From Alicyclobacillus pomorum DSM 14955 (lineage in GTDB: Bacteria; Bacillota; Bacilli; Alicyclobacillales; Alicyclobacillaceae), in NCBI RefSeq assembly GCF_000472905.1, contig NZ_AXAR01000008.1, forward strand, positions 1 to 64,000: DNA of 64,000 bases, in the 5' to 3' direction. The position numbers were made by a program, and so were the translations under genes. The notes beneath the pieces are model-generated. The model was not told the DNA's origin. It searched no databases and saw only the letters and a list, made by a program, of their open reading frames with translations. This document shows positions 25,940-34,046 of the stretch, one piece after another (position 1 is the first letter of the stretch; each line of letters begins with the position of its first letter).

Positions 25940-26836
25940 GTGCGTTACGACTGTATCGTGGTGGGCGGAGGTATTGCAGGGCTTCAGGCGGCCATTCAGC
26001 TGGGTCGCTATCGCCATCGAGTGCTCGTCATTGACTCGAACAACGGGCGGTCGTCTCTGTGCCGTAGCTACCAGAATCTCTTAGGATGGCCAAACGGAAT
26101 CAGCGGACAGGAACTGCGGGATATCGGTAGACGCCAAGCAGAGACACTCGGCGTGAAATTTGTTTCAGATACGGTGAATGAAGGGAACCGAGACGACGAC
26201 TGCTTTCGACTGTCTTGTCGAAGCGGAAGTCACTACGAATGCAATCGACTCCTCATTTCTACGGGGATTTCTGACAACATTCCGATGCTGCCGCAAGTGC
26301 GTGAGTGCCTGGGCGTCACCGTATACGTCTGCCCAGATTGTGATGGGTACGAAATTACCAACAGGCGAACCCTGGTTCTTGGAGCTGGCAACGTCGGAGC
26401 AAACATGGCCCTCACGTTGACGTACTGGTCGCGCGATTTGGTCTACATCAATCATGAGCAGACCCTCGTGGACGCGTCACTCTTAGACCAACTCCGTCAG
26501 CAATCGATTGAATACATCGCCGAACCGATTGTGGAAGTCATCACTGACGGGGTCAACATCCGCGGAGTGGTCCTGCAGAGCGGATCAAGAGTCACCGGTG
26601 AGCGGGGATTCATCGCCTTCGGTGGAAACGTTGTGCACTCTGCCCTCGCCAAGCAACTCGGCGTAGAGCTGTTGGAAAACAAGCACATCCTCGTGGATCC
26701 CCGCACGAAAATGACCAATGTCCCCTTCGTCTGGGCCGCCGGCGACGTCGTTGCACACTCGGAGCAGGTGAGCATCGCCATGGGCGAAGGTTCGCAAGCA
26801 GCCATTTGGATTCACAGAAGCCTACTGTCCGAATAA
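25940..26836 (+). CDS. FAD-dependent thioredoxin-reductase-like oxidoreductase
   Basis: About 298 residues from GTG 25940, which has a GGAAGGGG upstream; upstream in-frame starts lack one. It has an FAD-binding GGGIAGLQAA near the N-terminus, a redox-type CPDC in YVCPDCDGYE (the position of the TrxB CATC), an NAD(P)-binding GAGNVGANMAL and the WAAGDVV FAD segment. It belongs to the low-molecular-weight TrxB superfamily, including bacillithiol-disulfide reductase-like and ferredoxin reductase relatives. The exact electron partner is unknown. Confidence 0.85.
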   Translation: MRYDCIVVGGGIAGLQAAIQLGRYRHRVLVIDSNNGRSSLCRSYQNLLGWPNGISGQELRDIGRRQAETLGVKFVSDTVNEGNRDDDCFRLSCRSGSHYECNRLLISTGISDNIPMLPQVRECLGVTVYVCPDCDGYEITNRRTLVLGAGNVGANMALTLTYWSRDLVYINHEQTLVDASLLDQLRQQSIEYIAEPIVEVITDGVNIRGVVLQSGSRVTGERGFIAFGGNVVHSALAKQLGVELLENKHILVDPRTKMTNVPFVWAAGDVVAHSEQVSIAMGEGSQAAIWIHRSLLSE

Positions 26837-27030
26837 ACCACCTCCATCACGCCGCCAGGGACTCTCTTCTTGGCCCGCAGCTCCCACAGCACGGAACATT
26901 TCGCATGCGGGCCGCTCTACCCTCCCTCGAAAAGCTCCACAATTGTTTTCGAATAATTTGTATACTTATGTCACATCGCGGCGCTATATGTCGTCAGTAT
27001 TGGTAGCAGCATCGGGGGAGGCTATCAGAC

Positions 27031-28021
27031 GTGAAGGGGAAATTGACACTTGCTACACTAGCAACGTTGTCCACTGTGGGGTGCGGGGTGATGGCGGGCG
27101 GCCTGAGCGACCGATCGCTTATCGCCTATCGGTTTCAACAGAACAGCGCGCTAGATTCAAGTCGAATGATGACGAGCAATACCGTAAACACAACACCCTT
27201 ATCAGATTCTCGTAATATGACTGAATCGTCCAGCACGACGGCCATCGTCAACGGGAGTTCACCTGCAAACACAGGATCAAGTGTCAATATCGTGCAATCT
27301 GGAGGCCCGGCAGTCTCCAAATCGTCGCAAAGCAGCACATTGACGCACGAAACAGACGTGTCTCGGAACGGCTCTCCGCAGCCCGGCCATGTCTACGCCT
27401 CCCGCACCTGTGGTGGGTACGAACGTGAACTATTGGGAGCATGAGCCTGCACTTCAATCCCAAGGAAAGGACGTCGTGCTTACGTTTGACGATGGCCCAA
27501 GTCCATGGACTGCCTATTTAATCCAAACACTAGACCAGCAACACGTACCCGCCGTCATGTTTTGGAACACGTATCACCTGTCCTATGTATCTGAAGAAGT
27601 TTGCTTATTACTGAAGAACTCTCCAAACATCATCGTCGGTGACCATACGGCTGACCACCCGAATCTATTGAAAATCGGATACGCAGATCAGTTTCGGGAA
27701 ATCGTTGACGCGAAGCAAGAGATTGAAAACAAGACGGGCGAGCCCGTTGTCTTCTTCCGCCCCCCGTACGGAAACTACAATGCAACGACCGAACAAATAT
27801 TAAATCAGGCGCATTTGACGCCAGTGATGTGGGATATCGACTCGCTCGACTGGAAGTACAATGGCAACAAGCAAGCCATTCTGAATACCATTCAGAGTGA
27901 ACTTCGGCCAGGAGCGATTATTCTGATGCACGACCACAAAGATACCGTCGACTTCTTGCCAGACCTCATCGCCATGTTGCGCAAGGATGGATACGGGTTC
28001 ACGACCCTTCAGACATCCTGA
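27031..28021 (+). pseudogene. Secreted polysaccharide deacetylase, frameshifted
   Basis: The 5' part (GTG 27031, strong GGGGGAGG) encodes a signal peptide and a Ser/Thr-rich linker. A second frame from about 27344 to 28021 encodes the NodB homology domain: TFDDGPS, GDHTADHP, FFRPPYGNY, and DIDSLDW before the final IILMHDHK. A one-base change of frame between about 27344 and 27444 separates them, so signal and catalytic domain are not in one frame. As written, a full-length secreted enzyme cannot be made; the downstream part could start at ATG 27389 as a cytosolic protein. Real mutation or sequencing error are both possible. The intact family deacetylates chitin-like or peptidoglycan glycans. 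Confidence 0.8.
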
Positions 28022-28095
28022 TGACCCTTGAACGACGGAGTAGCCAGTGTCACAGATGGCGGGTGCGGGTCCACGTATGCCACTCCAGACCCTAC

Positions 28096-28135
28096 AAAAG
28101 AAGGCGGCCGACGAAAGCCGCCTTCTTCCATTTTC
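28096..28135. terminator. Bidirectional terminator
   Basis: AGAAGGCGGC (28099-28108) pairs with GCCGCCTTCT (28117-28126); both flanks are T-rich on the relevant strand. It lies between the converging deacetylase and wrbA-like genes. Confidence 0.8.
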
Positions 28136-28159
28136 CTTCAAAGTAACAGACCAAAATGC

Positions 28160-28660
28160 TCAACCCTGCTTTTGCCCAGCTTTGATCCACTGCGCGACGG
28201 AAACCACGCGCTTCGCCTGAATCTTCACTGCTGTGATGGTGTTCTGCGGAACGCTGCCGTCTTCCGTGGTCGTCGCACTCGTACCGTAGGGGTTCCCACC
28301 TGCGGCGAACAGAGCCTGATCCGTGTAGCCGGGAGCCACCACAATGGCACCCCAATGGTACATTGAGGTGTACAAGGACAAGATGGTCGCCTCTTGCCCC
28401 CCGTGCGGGTTTTGCGCGCTTGTCATGGCGCTGACCACCTTGTTCACGGTCTTTCCTTGGGCCCAAAGTCCCCCCAATGTGTCCAGGAACTGTTTCATCT
28501 GTGAGGCGACGTTACCGAACCGGGTGGGCGTACTGAATATGATGGCGTCAGCCCAAGCAATATCATCTGCTGTAGCCGTTGGAACATCTCTCGTTGCTTC
28601 GTGATGCGCTTTCCAACCAGGAGTGGATGCTATCGCCTCTTCCGGCGCCAATTCTGGCAC
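28160..28660 (-). pseudogene. wrbA: WrbA-like NAD(P)H:quinone oxidoreductase lacking its N-terminus
   Basis: The reading (about 166 residues) matches WrbA from VPELAPEEAIAS onward, including STPTRFGNVASQMKQFLDT, QNPHGGQEATILSLYTSMYH and the VAPGY segment. The first 35-40 residues, which carry the flavodoxin-like first strand and FMN phosphate-binding loop, are absent. An in-frame TAG directly precedes the GTG at 28660. The remaining protein is unlikely to bind FMN. The upstream DNA quickly becomes the divergent T-box leader, so the 5' end was probably lost by rearrangement. Confidence 0.8.
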
Positions 28661-28784
28661 CTAGCCAACCATCCGGTGTTGGACTACGAAATATGGGTGC
28701 GATGTTGACGCCCGTCGGGCCATATTCCCTCTTGACGCAGCTGTACACATACGGTAAAATTTTACTCAAACTTCACATCACAAT

Positions 28785-29023
28785 GGCTGAGATGGAGAGA
28801 GTACGGATTTGATTCAGCGTAGAGAGTCGGTGGTTGGTGCAAACCGACCTGAAGCAAATACCGGAAGTTCACTCCTGAGCCGCCAGGTGAACGCCCTTAG
28901 GGTTACTAGCCTGCGCCGGAAACCGTTCGATGTTTTCGTTATCTCAATGAAGTGAAGGCACATGCCTTCATGTAGGGTGGTACCGCGAGTTCAATCTCGT
29001 CCCTTGTGGGACGAGATTTTTTG
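28785..29023 (+). promoter_or_regulatory. T-box leader 1, Phe specifier
   Basis: Complete T-box: Stem I with AGTA at 28800-28803, specifier in GAA-G-TTC-A (TTC at 28868-28870, Phe), antiterminator motif AGGGTGGTACCGCG at 28974-28987, and terminator AATCTCGTCCC / GGGACGAGATT followed by TTTT ending about 29022. Uncharged tRNA-Phe should allow read-through. The specifier was assigned by matching the GAA-N-codon-A layout of well-studied T-boxes. Confidence 0.88.
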
Positions 29024-29095
29024 TTCAGCGACTTGTACATCGCGGCGCACAACGGGTTTACCACTTATTTCGCTGTCGCTGAATATACGAAAAGC

Positions 29096-29328
29096 GTTGA
29101 TGGAGAGAGTAGATGCCGCATTCAGTGCAGAGAGCCGGCGAATGGTGCGAGCCGGACTGAAAAAGCGTCGAAGTTCACTCCGGAGCTGTCAGGTGAACGC
29201 CTCCTAGGCCAGTAGTCTGTACCGGAAGCATCCCAGTGTTTCCGTTATCCCAACGAAGTGAAAGGCATTGACGCCTTGCATTAGGGTGGTACCACGAGAA
29301 CCTCGTCCCTATCTGGACGAGGTTTTGT
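29096..29328 (+). promoter_or_regulatory. T-box leader 2, Phe specifier
   Basis: Second complete T-box in tandem: AGTA near 29108, GATGC/GCGTC stem closing the specifier loop, specifier TTC at 29174-29176, motif AGGGTGGTACCACG at 29283-29296, and terminator ACCTCGTCC / GGACGAGGTTTTG. Same amino acid as T-box 1, but the helices differ in sequence, so this is an old duplication. Confidence 0.88.
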
Positions 29329-29370
29329 GATTCCTGCCAACCCTCTCCGTGCAAGAGGCGTCAGCCGACA

Positions 29371-29422
29371 AGTAGGGTGGTACCGCGAGAAGATCTCGTC
29401 CCTAACCGGACGAGATTTTTGT
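29371..29422 (+). promoter_or_regulatory. Third T-box module remnant (antiterminator/terminator only)
   Basis: Carries AGGGTGGTACCGCG at 29374-29387 and a terminator ATCTCGTCC / GGACGAGAT plus TTTTG, but no Stem I or specifier precedes it. It lies 34 bases before the DAHP synthase start and would act as an extra constitutive or tRNA-acceptor-only terminator. Confidence 0.8.
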
Positions 29423-29455
29423 TTACAACCAGTCAAACCAAAGGAGGAGATTGTC

Positions 29456-30310
29456 GTGACCGCACGTTCAGTCCAGTGCCCGTACAAGTTGGCCAGTCGA
29501 ATGCTTCATCCAGATTCCACAGTGGTACAGGTAGGTCGCCTTGCTATCGGCGGCTCCACCCCCGTTGTCATTGCCGGTCCGTGTTCTGTTGAAAATCGTG
29601 ATCAGATCCTGGACATCGCTCAAAGAGTTCAGAAACTCGGCGCACATATGCTGCGCGGAGGGGCGTTTAAACCACGGAGCTCCCCGTACTCCTTTCAGGG
29701 ACTTGGTGAGACTGGGCTACAATTTCTGGCCGAGGCAGGCCAGGCGACAGGCCTCCCTGTCGTGTCAGAAGTCATGGACATCGAAAACCTGTCCATGATC
29801 TGCGAATACGTGGACGTCCTGCAAATCGGTGCAAGAAATATGCAAAACTACCCGCTGCTCAAAGCCGTCGGGAAGACGACCAAACCGGTCATCCTGAAGC
29901 GGGGGCTGGCCGCTACCATTGAAGAATGGCTGTTGTCTGCGGAGTACATCCTGAACGAAGGAAATCCCAACGTCGTCTTATGTGAACGGGGAATCCGCAC
30001 TTTCGAAACATCTACCCGCAACACGTTGGACCTGAACGCCGTGCCTGTGGTGAAAGAGCTGAGCCACCTCCCCATCATCGTAGATCCCAGTCACGGAACC
30101 GGGGTAGCACGGTACGTTTCGGCAATGAGTCTCGCAGCGGTCGCTGCAGGCGCTGACGGACTCATGCTGGAAGTGCATACTTCCCCGGAAACCGCGCTTT
30201 CGGACGGTCCGCAAAGTTTGACCCCAGACGAGTTCGGGCTCCTAATGAGTCGAATGGAAACCCTTGTGTCTTGGGCCAACACAGTCGAAGAGGTACCTGT
30301 ACATGGATGA
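29456..30310 (+). CDS. aroF: 3-deoxy-7-phosphoheptulonate (DAHP) synthase
   Basis: About 284 residues from GTG 29456 (AAGGAGGAG upstream). KDO8P/DAHP synthase-like TIM barrel with [45 protein letters not shown] and DPSHGTGV. It makes the first committed shikimate-pathway intermediate from phosphoenolpyruvate and erythrose-4-phosphate. There is no N-terminal ferredoxin-like regulatory domain; a separate chorismate mutase gene overlaps its end and may supply the inhibitory site, as fused or interacting mutase domains do in relatives (inference). Transcription is gated by the tandem Phe T-boxes. Confidence 0.93.
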   Translation: MTARSVQCPYKLASRMLHPDSTVVQVGRLAIGGSTPVVIAGPCSVENRDQILDIAQRVQKLGAHMLRGGAFKPRSSPYSFQGLGETGLQFLAEAGQATGLPVVSEVMDIENLSMICEYVDVLQIGARNMQNYPLLKAVGKTTKPVILKRGLAATIEEWLLSAEYILNEGNPNVVLCERGIRTFETSTRNTLDLNAVPVVKELSHLPIIVDPSHGTGVARYVSAMSLAAVAAGADGLMLEVHTSPETALSDGPQSLTPDEFGLLMSRMETLVSWANTVEEVPVHG

Positions 30311-30641
30311 CGCCCGCACGCTGTTGGATGGATACCGGCAACAGATTGACGCGTTAGACCATGAGCTGCTCGAATGCCTGCGCCGCCGCTTCCAGCTGAC
30401 CACGAAAGTAGCGGCGGTCAAGCGCAAAATGAAAGCTCCGGTGTACCAACCCAGCAGAGCAGCCGTCGTGGAACAGCACTACGTTCAGTTGGGAGAATCC
30501 TACGGGCTAAGCAGAGAGTTTGTGGTTCAATTGTGTCAAATGATTCACGCCGAATCCTGTCGGTTGCAAGCCGAAACCGGATTGGCATGGTCTCCACACG
30601 CGGAACCCATATCAAAGCCTGAGGCTCCGTTGGATGGATGA
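30303..30641 (+). CDS. Chorismate mutase, AroQ type
   Basis: A 112-residue all-helical protein with the AroQ pattern: [22 protein letters not shown] split over the first helix, [18 protein letters not shown], and the [17 protein letters not shown] helix. It converts chorismate to prephenate towards Phe and Tyr. The ATG at 30303 overlaps the DAHP synthase stop by 8 bases, implying translational coupling in one T-box-controlled operon. Confidence 0.88.
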   Translation: MDDARTLLDGYRQQIDALDHELLECLRRRFQLTTKVAAVKRKMKAPVYQPSRAAVVEQHYVQLGESYGLSREFVVQLCQMIHAESCRLQAETGLAWSPHAEPISKPEAPLDG

Positions 30642-30866
30642 TTTCATGTGTCACAAGATGGGGGATAAAAAGTGGCAAGGGTAAGCGTGAGGATGGATGA
30701 CACCTGGATTGGTCTCACGTGCCCATCCGTGCGACGAATCGTCTCCAGCGTATTTCGACACGCGCCACAGCCATTCGACGACATTTTTCTCCATCTTTGA
30801 AAAAGTCATCCGATCTCTTCCTGCTCTACTCGTCGTTCACGCTCACTGAATGCCTGTTATACCTGC
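30642..30866 (+). other. Intergenic stretch with a doubtful micro-ORF
   Basis: A 42-codon frame from about 30673 to 30800 (containing MDDTWIGLTCPSVRRIV) follows the chorismate mutase gene but has no clear ribosome binding site. Nothing else is recognisable before the hairpin at 30867. Confidence 0.25.
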
Positions 30867-30905
30867 ACAGAAGACCGCCTGAAGAGGCGATCTTCTTCTT
30901 TGTGT
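30867..30905. terminator. Hairpin terminator between convergent units
   Basis: AGAAGACCGCCT pairs with AGGCGATCTTCT (one mismatch), followed by TCTTTGTG on the plus strand. It ends the aro operon and perhaps also the small minus-strand gene next to it. Confidence 0.6.
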
Positions 30906-31087
30906 TAACCTTCATCTTCGTGAGACTCGGGACGTACGGGACTGGTATACCACCCCACACTCATGTCCGGAATTTCGCGTTTTGTCGTTCGAGCAGACGT
31001 TGCTTCCGGCAGAGCCTCGACCATTTGCAATTTCACAATGTCGTCTTCAGATAATATCGTTTCTCCACAGCCCCTGTCGGGTTTCAC
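30905..31087 (-). CDS. Small acidic hypothetical protein
   Basis: A 60-residue frame from GTG 31087, which has GAGGAG 8 bases upstream. Composition is soluble and acidic, with ETILSEDDIVKLQMVEALPE in the first half. I recognise no family. It lies alone between the aro operon and the chromate transporter genes; the good ribosome binding site is the main argument for it. Confidence 0.4.
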   Translation of the reverse strand: MKPDRGCGETILSEDDIVKLQMVEALPEATSARTTKREIPDMSVGWYTSPVRPESHEDEG

Positions 31088-31255
31088 AGCCAACACTCCT
31101 CACACTTCGGATGCGCTTGTCAGAAGTGTAACCCGATGTGGATTCGGTTATGATGCGTAACGATTTGCAAAATCGCAACGAACACAGGGTTTAGCATATG
31201 AAACCGGAACCGTTCCGAATACAACGAAGAGACCTTCCAACGGGGTTCCTGGTCG

Positions 31256-31786
31256 TCAGCGTATGACAAATCCTCCGTACAAACAAGACGCCACGATGAC
31301 AAGCGCAGGGTGAATTTTGAATTTCTGCATGGCAATGACCGCAACAAGCGCAATCGCAAAGAACTGAATGTAACCAATGTGTCCTACGGACTCCGCGCCA
31401 ATTTGCCAGGTTAAGACGACCATGAGTATGGCAATCACAGGCTGCACCAGGATGGTCATGCCTCGAACAACGGACGACTGTCGGTACCGATGGAAGAGAC
31501 GGAGGAGCGCAATCATCGCAAGTGCGGAAGGCACAATGGTGGCCAGCAAAGCAACCACCACACCGCCGAGTCCACCCACGCTGTAACCCACGAAGGCCGC
31601 AATTTTGGTGGCAATCGGACCAGGTAACGCGTTGGCCAGCGCGAGTGCGTTGGCAAATTGAGCATTGGTCATCCAGTGGTAGTGATTCACAATTTGGTCT
31701 TGCATCAACGGAATCGACGAAGGCCCCCCGCCGTATCCCAACACATTGGCGGTGAAAAATCCGAACAAGAGGTGCAGCAGATTCAC
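31256..31786 (-). CDS. Chromate transporter subunit (CHR family, half-size)
   Basis: A 176-residue membrane protein with the CHR-domain hallmarks GYGGGPSSIPLM, NALPGPIATKIAAFVGY and GGVVVALLATIVPSA. It starts within the stop of the upstream paralogue (ATGA overlap), forming a two-gene, short-chain CHR pair that should work as a heterodimer. Such pairs export chromate or related anions. Confidence 0.9.
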   Translation of the reverse strand: MNLLHLLFGFFTANVLGYGGGPSSIPLMQDQIVNHYHWMTNAQFANALALANALPGPIATKIAAFVGYSVGGLGGVVVALLATIVPSALAMIALLRLFHRYRQSSVVRGMTILVQPVIAILMVVLTWQIGAESVGHIGYIQFFAIALVAVIAMQKFKIHPALVIVASCLYGGFVIR

Positions 31787-32373
31787 GCCGAGCCCCCCTT
31801 ATCGCGCTTCGCGTCCTTCACGTACCGGACAATTCTCATGTGCACCGCACCGTAGCCGAGGAAGAGGATGACAACAATGCCTGTATTGAGCTGAACGACT
31901 ACCAGAAGTACCAACGCAACGGCACAAAACAGGGCGGCGAGTGGAAGGCCCAGTCCTTTGCGCGCCTTTTCGGCGAATTCGTACGCCATGACGGCCAGCA
32001 TCGCAACAATCACTGGGCTGACCGCCTCAATCATCCCCGCGACAAATTTGGACTGCCGAAGCGCACTGAGGGCGGACACCAGGAGAACCATGGCAACACA
32101 AGTGGGCAAAATGTGTGCCAATACGGCGACGACAGCGCCCGTAATCCCCTTCTGCCGATAGCCAAGATAGGCGGCCATCTTGGTGGCAATGGGACCGGGG
32201 AGTGAATTGCCAAAAGCGAGAATTTCCGCAAACTCCTCGTCCGTCACCCAATGGTACCGACGAACCGCCTCGTAGCGAAATAAGGGCATCACGGAAGGAC
32301 CTCCGCCATAACCTAGAATTCCTGCTCGTACCATGGCAACCACAATGTCCATATACGATTTGACTCTGCTCAC
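31783..32373 (-). CDS. Chromate transporter subunit (CHR family, half-size)
   Basis: A 196-residue partner of the previous protein with GYGGGPSVMPLF, NSLPGPIATKMAAYLGY and AVVAVLAHILPT. The two domains have diverged, as usual for paired CHR proteins with opposite membrane topology. No regulator gene adjoins. Confidence 0.9.
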   Translation of the reverse strand: MSRVKSYMDIVVAMVRAGILGYGGGPSVMPLFRYEAVRRYHWVTDEEFAEILAFGNSLPGPIATKMAAYLGYRQKGITGAVVAVLAHILPTCVAMVLLVSALSALRQSKFVAGMIEAVSPVIVAMLAVMAYEFAEKARKGLGLPLAALFCAVALVLLVVVQLNTGIVVILFLGYGAVHMRIVRYVKDAKRDKGGSA

Positions 32374-32572
32374 AAGCTCACCTCAGCACACTCAATTCTC
32401 CATGGATGAGGACAAGACCGACCCATCAAGGCAGGCATGGCCGGCAATCCCGACATGCGGATGGTTTGACAGCAGATGAACCTGCCCCTCTGCCCATCCT
32501 ACACAAATTTGGAGAGCGAGCATAGAGATGGCACCCCCCAGATTCGGAGAGGTGCCATTATGCGCTTCTTCT

Positions 32573-32827
32573 TCAGTCCCTTAATGCAGCCAGTTCACGT
32601 TCAATGGCCGCGCGAATCAATGTGAGACATTCCTCCACCGTATTCGCATAGATTCGTTGTCCGTTGACCAGTGCGTAGGGCCTGACTCTGCACAGCCCAC
32701 AAAAACTGAGACACTCGCTCCGCAACACGGCCACCTCAGGGTACTCTGCTTCAAGCTGTTCCAGATCAATATGACTTAACAGATTGCCATCGCACACTTC
32801 AACGACGATAATCCCGATGATGATCAC
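32573..32827 (-). CDS. YuzB-like DUF1450 protein
   Basis: About 84 residues or slightly fewer. The CDGN head, the SECLSFCGLCRVRPYALVNG motif with three close Cys and the C-terminal helix match the DUF1450/YuzB family of small Firmicutes proteins, whose function is unknown. Start is uncertain: GTG 32827 has only GAGAG before it, while an internal ATT 15 bases on would sit better behind GAGAGGTG. Confidence 0.8.
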   Translation of the reverse strand: MIIIGIIVVEVCDGNLLSHIDLEQLEAEYPEVAVLRSECLSFCGLCRVRPYALVNGQRIYANTVEECLTLIRAAIERELAALRD

Positions 32828-33128
32828 CTCTCGATACCTACAAACACCACGTCAATGAGAAACACACTGCAACCTCACATACAAATTCGCCAGGAATGAA
32901 ATACACACAAACTCCTGCGAAGCCTGTATCTTACCACAACAGTAACATTGTAACCCGATTCACTCACCACTCGGTCACGCATATCCAATGGTGCATTTAC
33001 CCAATTGATGGATGCCATCATTCCCTGCCAAGATGTCCCCTGTATGAACGCTGGGATTGCGTTACGATGGACGGTGGATGATAAGGCCGAGTAACATGAT
33101 AAAGGACAAACTGACCTAGAAGGATGTT
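32828..33128. other. Intergenic region
   Basis: No coding frame or RNA recognised. It separates the divergent YuzB-like gene and the MoxR operon and should hold both promoters; I cannot assign boxes with confidence. Confidence 0.4.
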
Positions 33129-34031
33129 ATGACGATGTGGAATGATTTGCTTCAGGTCGACTTACCTGACCATATACAAAACGCACTGGAAGCTGCAAAA
33201 TCTACCCGATCCGCGCTCTCACCAGAAGACCTCGCACTGCTTGGACGCCCGGGTTACACACCGCCCACTCCGTCCGTGTTGTACGACGCTGTCGTGGCGT
33301 TTGCACTCGGGAAGAACATACTTCTGAAAGGACCCACAGGTTCCGGCAAGACCAGACTGGCTGAGATGTTGTCCTGGCTGTTTGCACAACCCATGCACAG
33401 TATCAACTGTTCTACAGACCTAGACATTGAAGCATTGCTCGGATTCAAGACACTGACCCACGACGGCTCCAAGCAAGCCATCGAATTTATTCCTGGCCCA
33501 GTGGTCAAGGCCATGACCTCAGGGCACGTTCTATACATTGACGAAGTGAACATGGCGAAGCCGGAGACCTTACCTGTATTGAACGGGGTCCTCGACTACC
33601 GCCGAAGCGTTGCCAACCCGTTCACTGGGGAGGTCGTGCACGCCGCCGAATCCTTCCGCGTCATTGCGGCCATCAACGTCGGTTACATCGGAACCGTACC
33701 GCTCAATGAAGCGCTGAAGAATCGATTTGTGGTGATTGAAGTGCCATATCTGCAAGGGGAGAGGCTGAAACAATTGCTGCGACAATCCAGCCGTTTGAAG
33801 GACGAGAAACTGCTTGACGGTTTTGTGCAACTGTCTGCGGATTTAGTGAATCAGGTGGAGCTCGGGCAACTCCCGGATGAGGCAGCCTCCATCCGAGCGT
33901 TGATAGACGCTGCTGATCTCTCCGTCTACATGCCACCACGTCGCGCCATTCAACGGGCCATCACAGCGAAGTTGGACGACGAGAGAGAACAGCTGGCGGT
34001 CGAGAACATCGCGGAGACATTGTTTGCTTGA
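33129..34031 (+). CDS. MoxR-type AAA+ ATPase (YojN/NorQ/CbbQ-like)
   Basis: A 300-residue ATPase with Walker A GPTGSGKT (68-75), Walker B VLYIDEVN (134-141) and the AINVGYIGTVPLNEALKNRF sensor/arginine-finger region. These proteins act as chaperones that insert metals or assemble partner complexes together with a VWA protein. The next gene, 15 bases downstream, encodes that partner, as in the yojN-yojO pair of Bacillus. ATG 33129 or 33135 are both possible behind AGAAGGA. Confidence 0.9.
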   Translation: MTMWNDLLQVDLPDHIQNALEAAKSTRSALSPEDLALLGRPGYTPPTPSVLYDAVVAFALGKNILLKGPTGSGKTRLAEMLSWLFAQPMHSINCSTDLDIEALLGFKTLTHDGSKQAIEFIPGPVVKAMTSGHVLYIDEVNMAKPETLPVLNGVLDYRRSVANPFTGEVVHAAESFRVIAAINVGYIGTVPLNEALKNRFVVIEVPYLQGERLKQLLRQSSRLKDEKLLDGFVQLSADLVNQVELGQLPDEAASIRALIDAADLSVYMPPRRAIQRAITAKLDDEREQLAVENIAETLFA

Positions 34032-34046
34032 TGTCCGCCGGAATGC

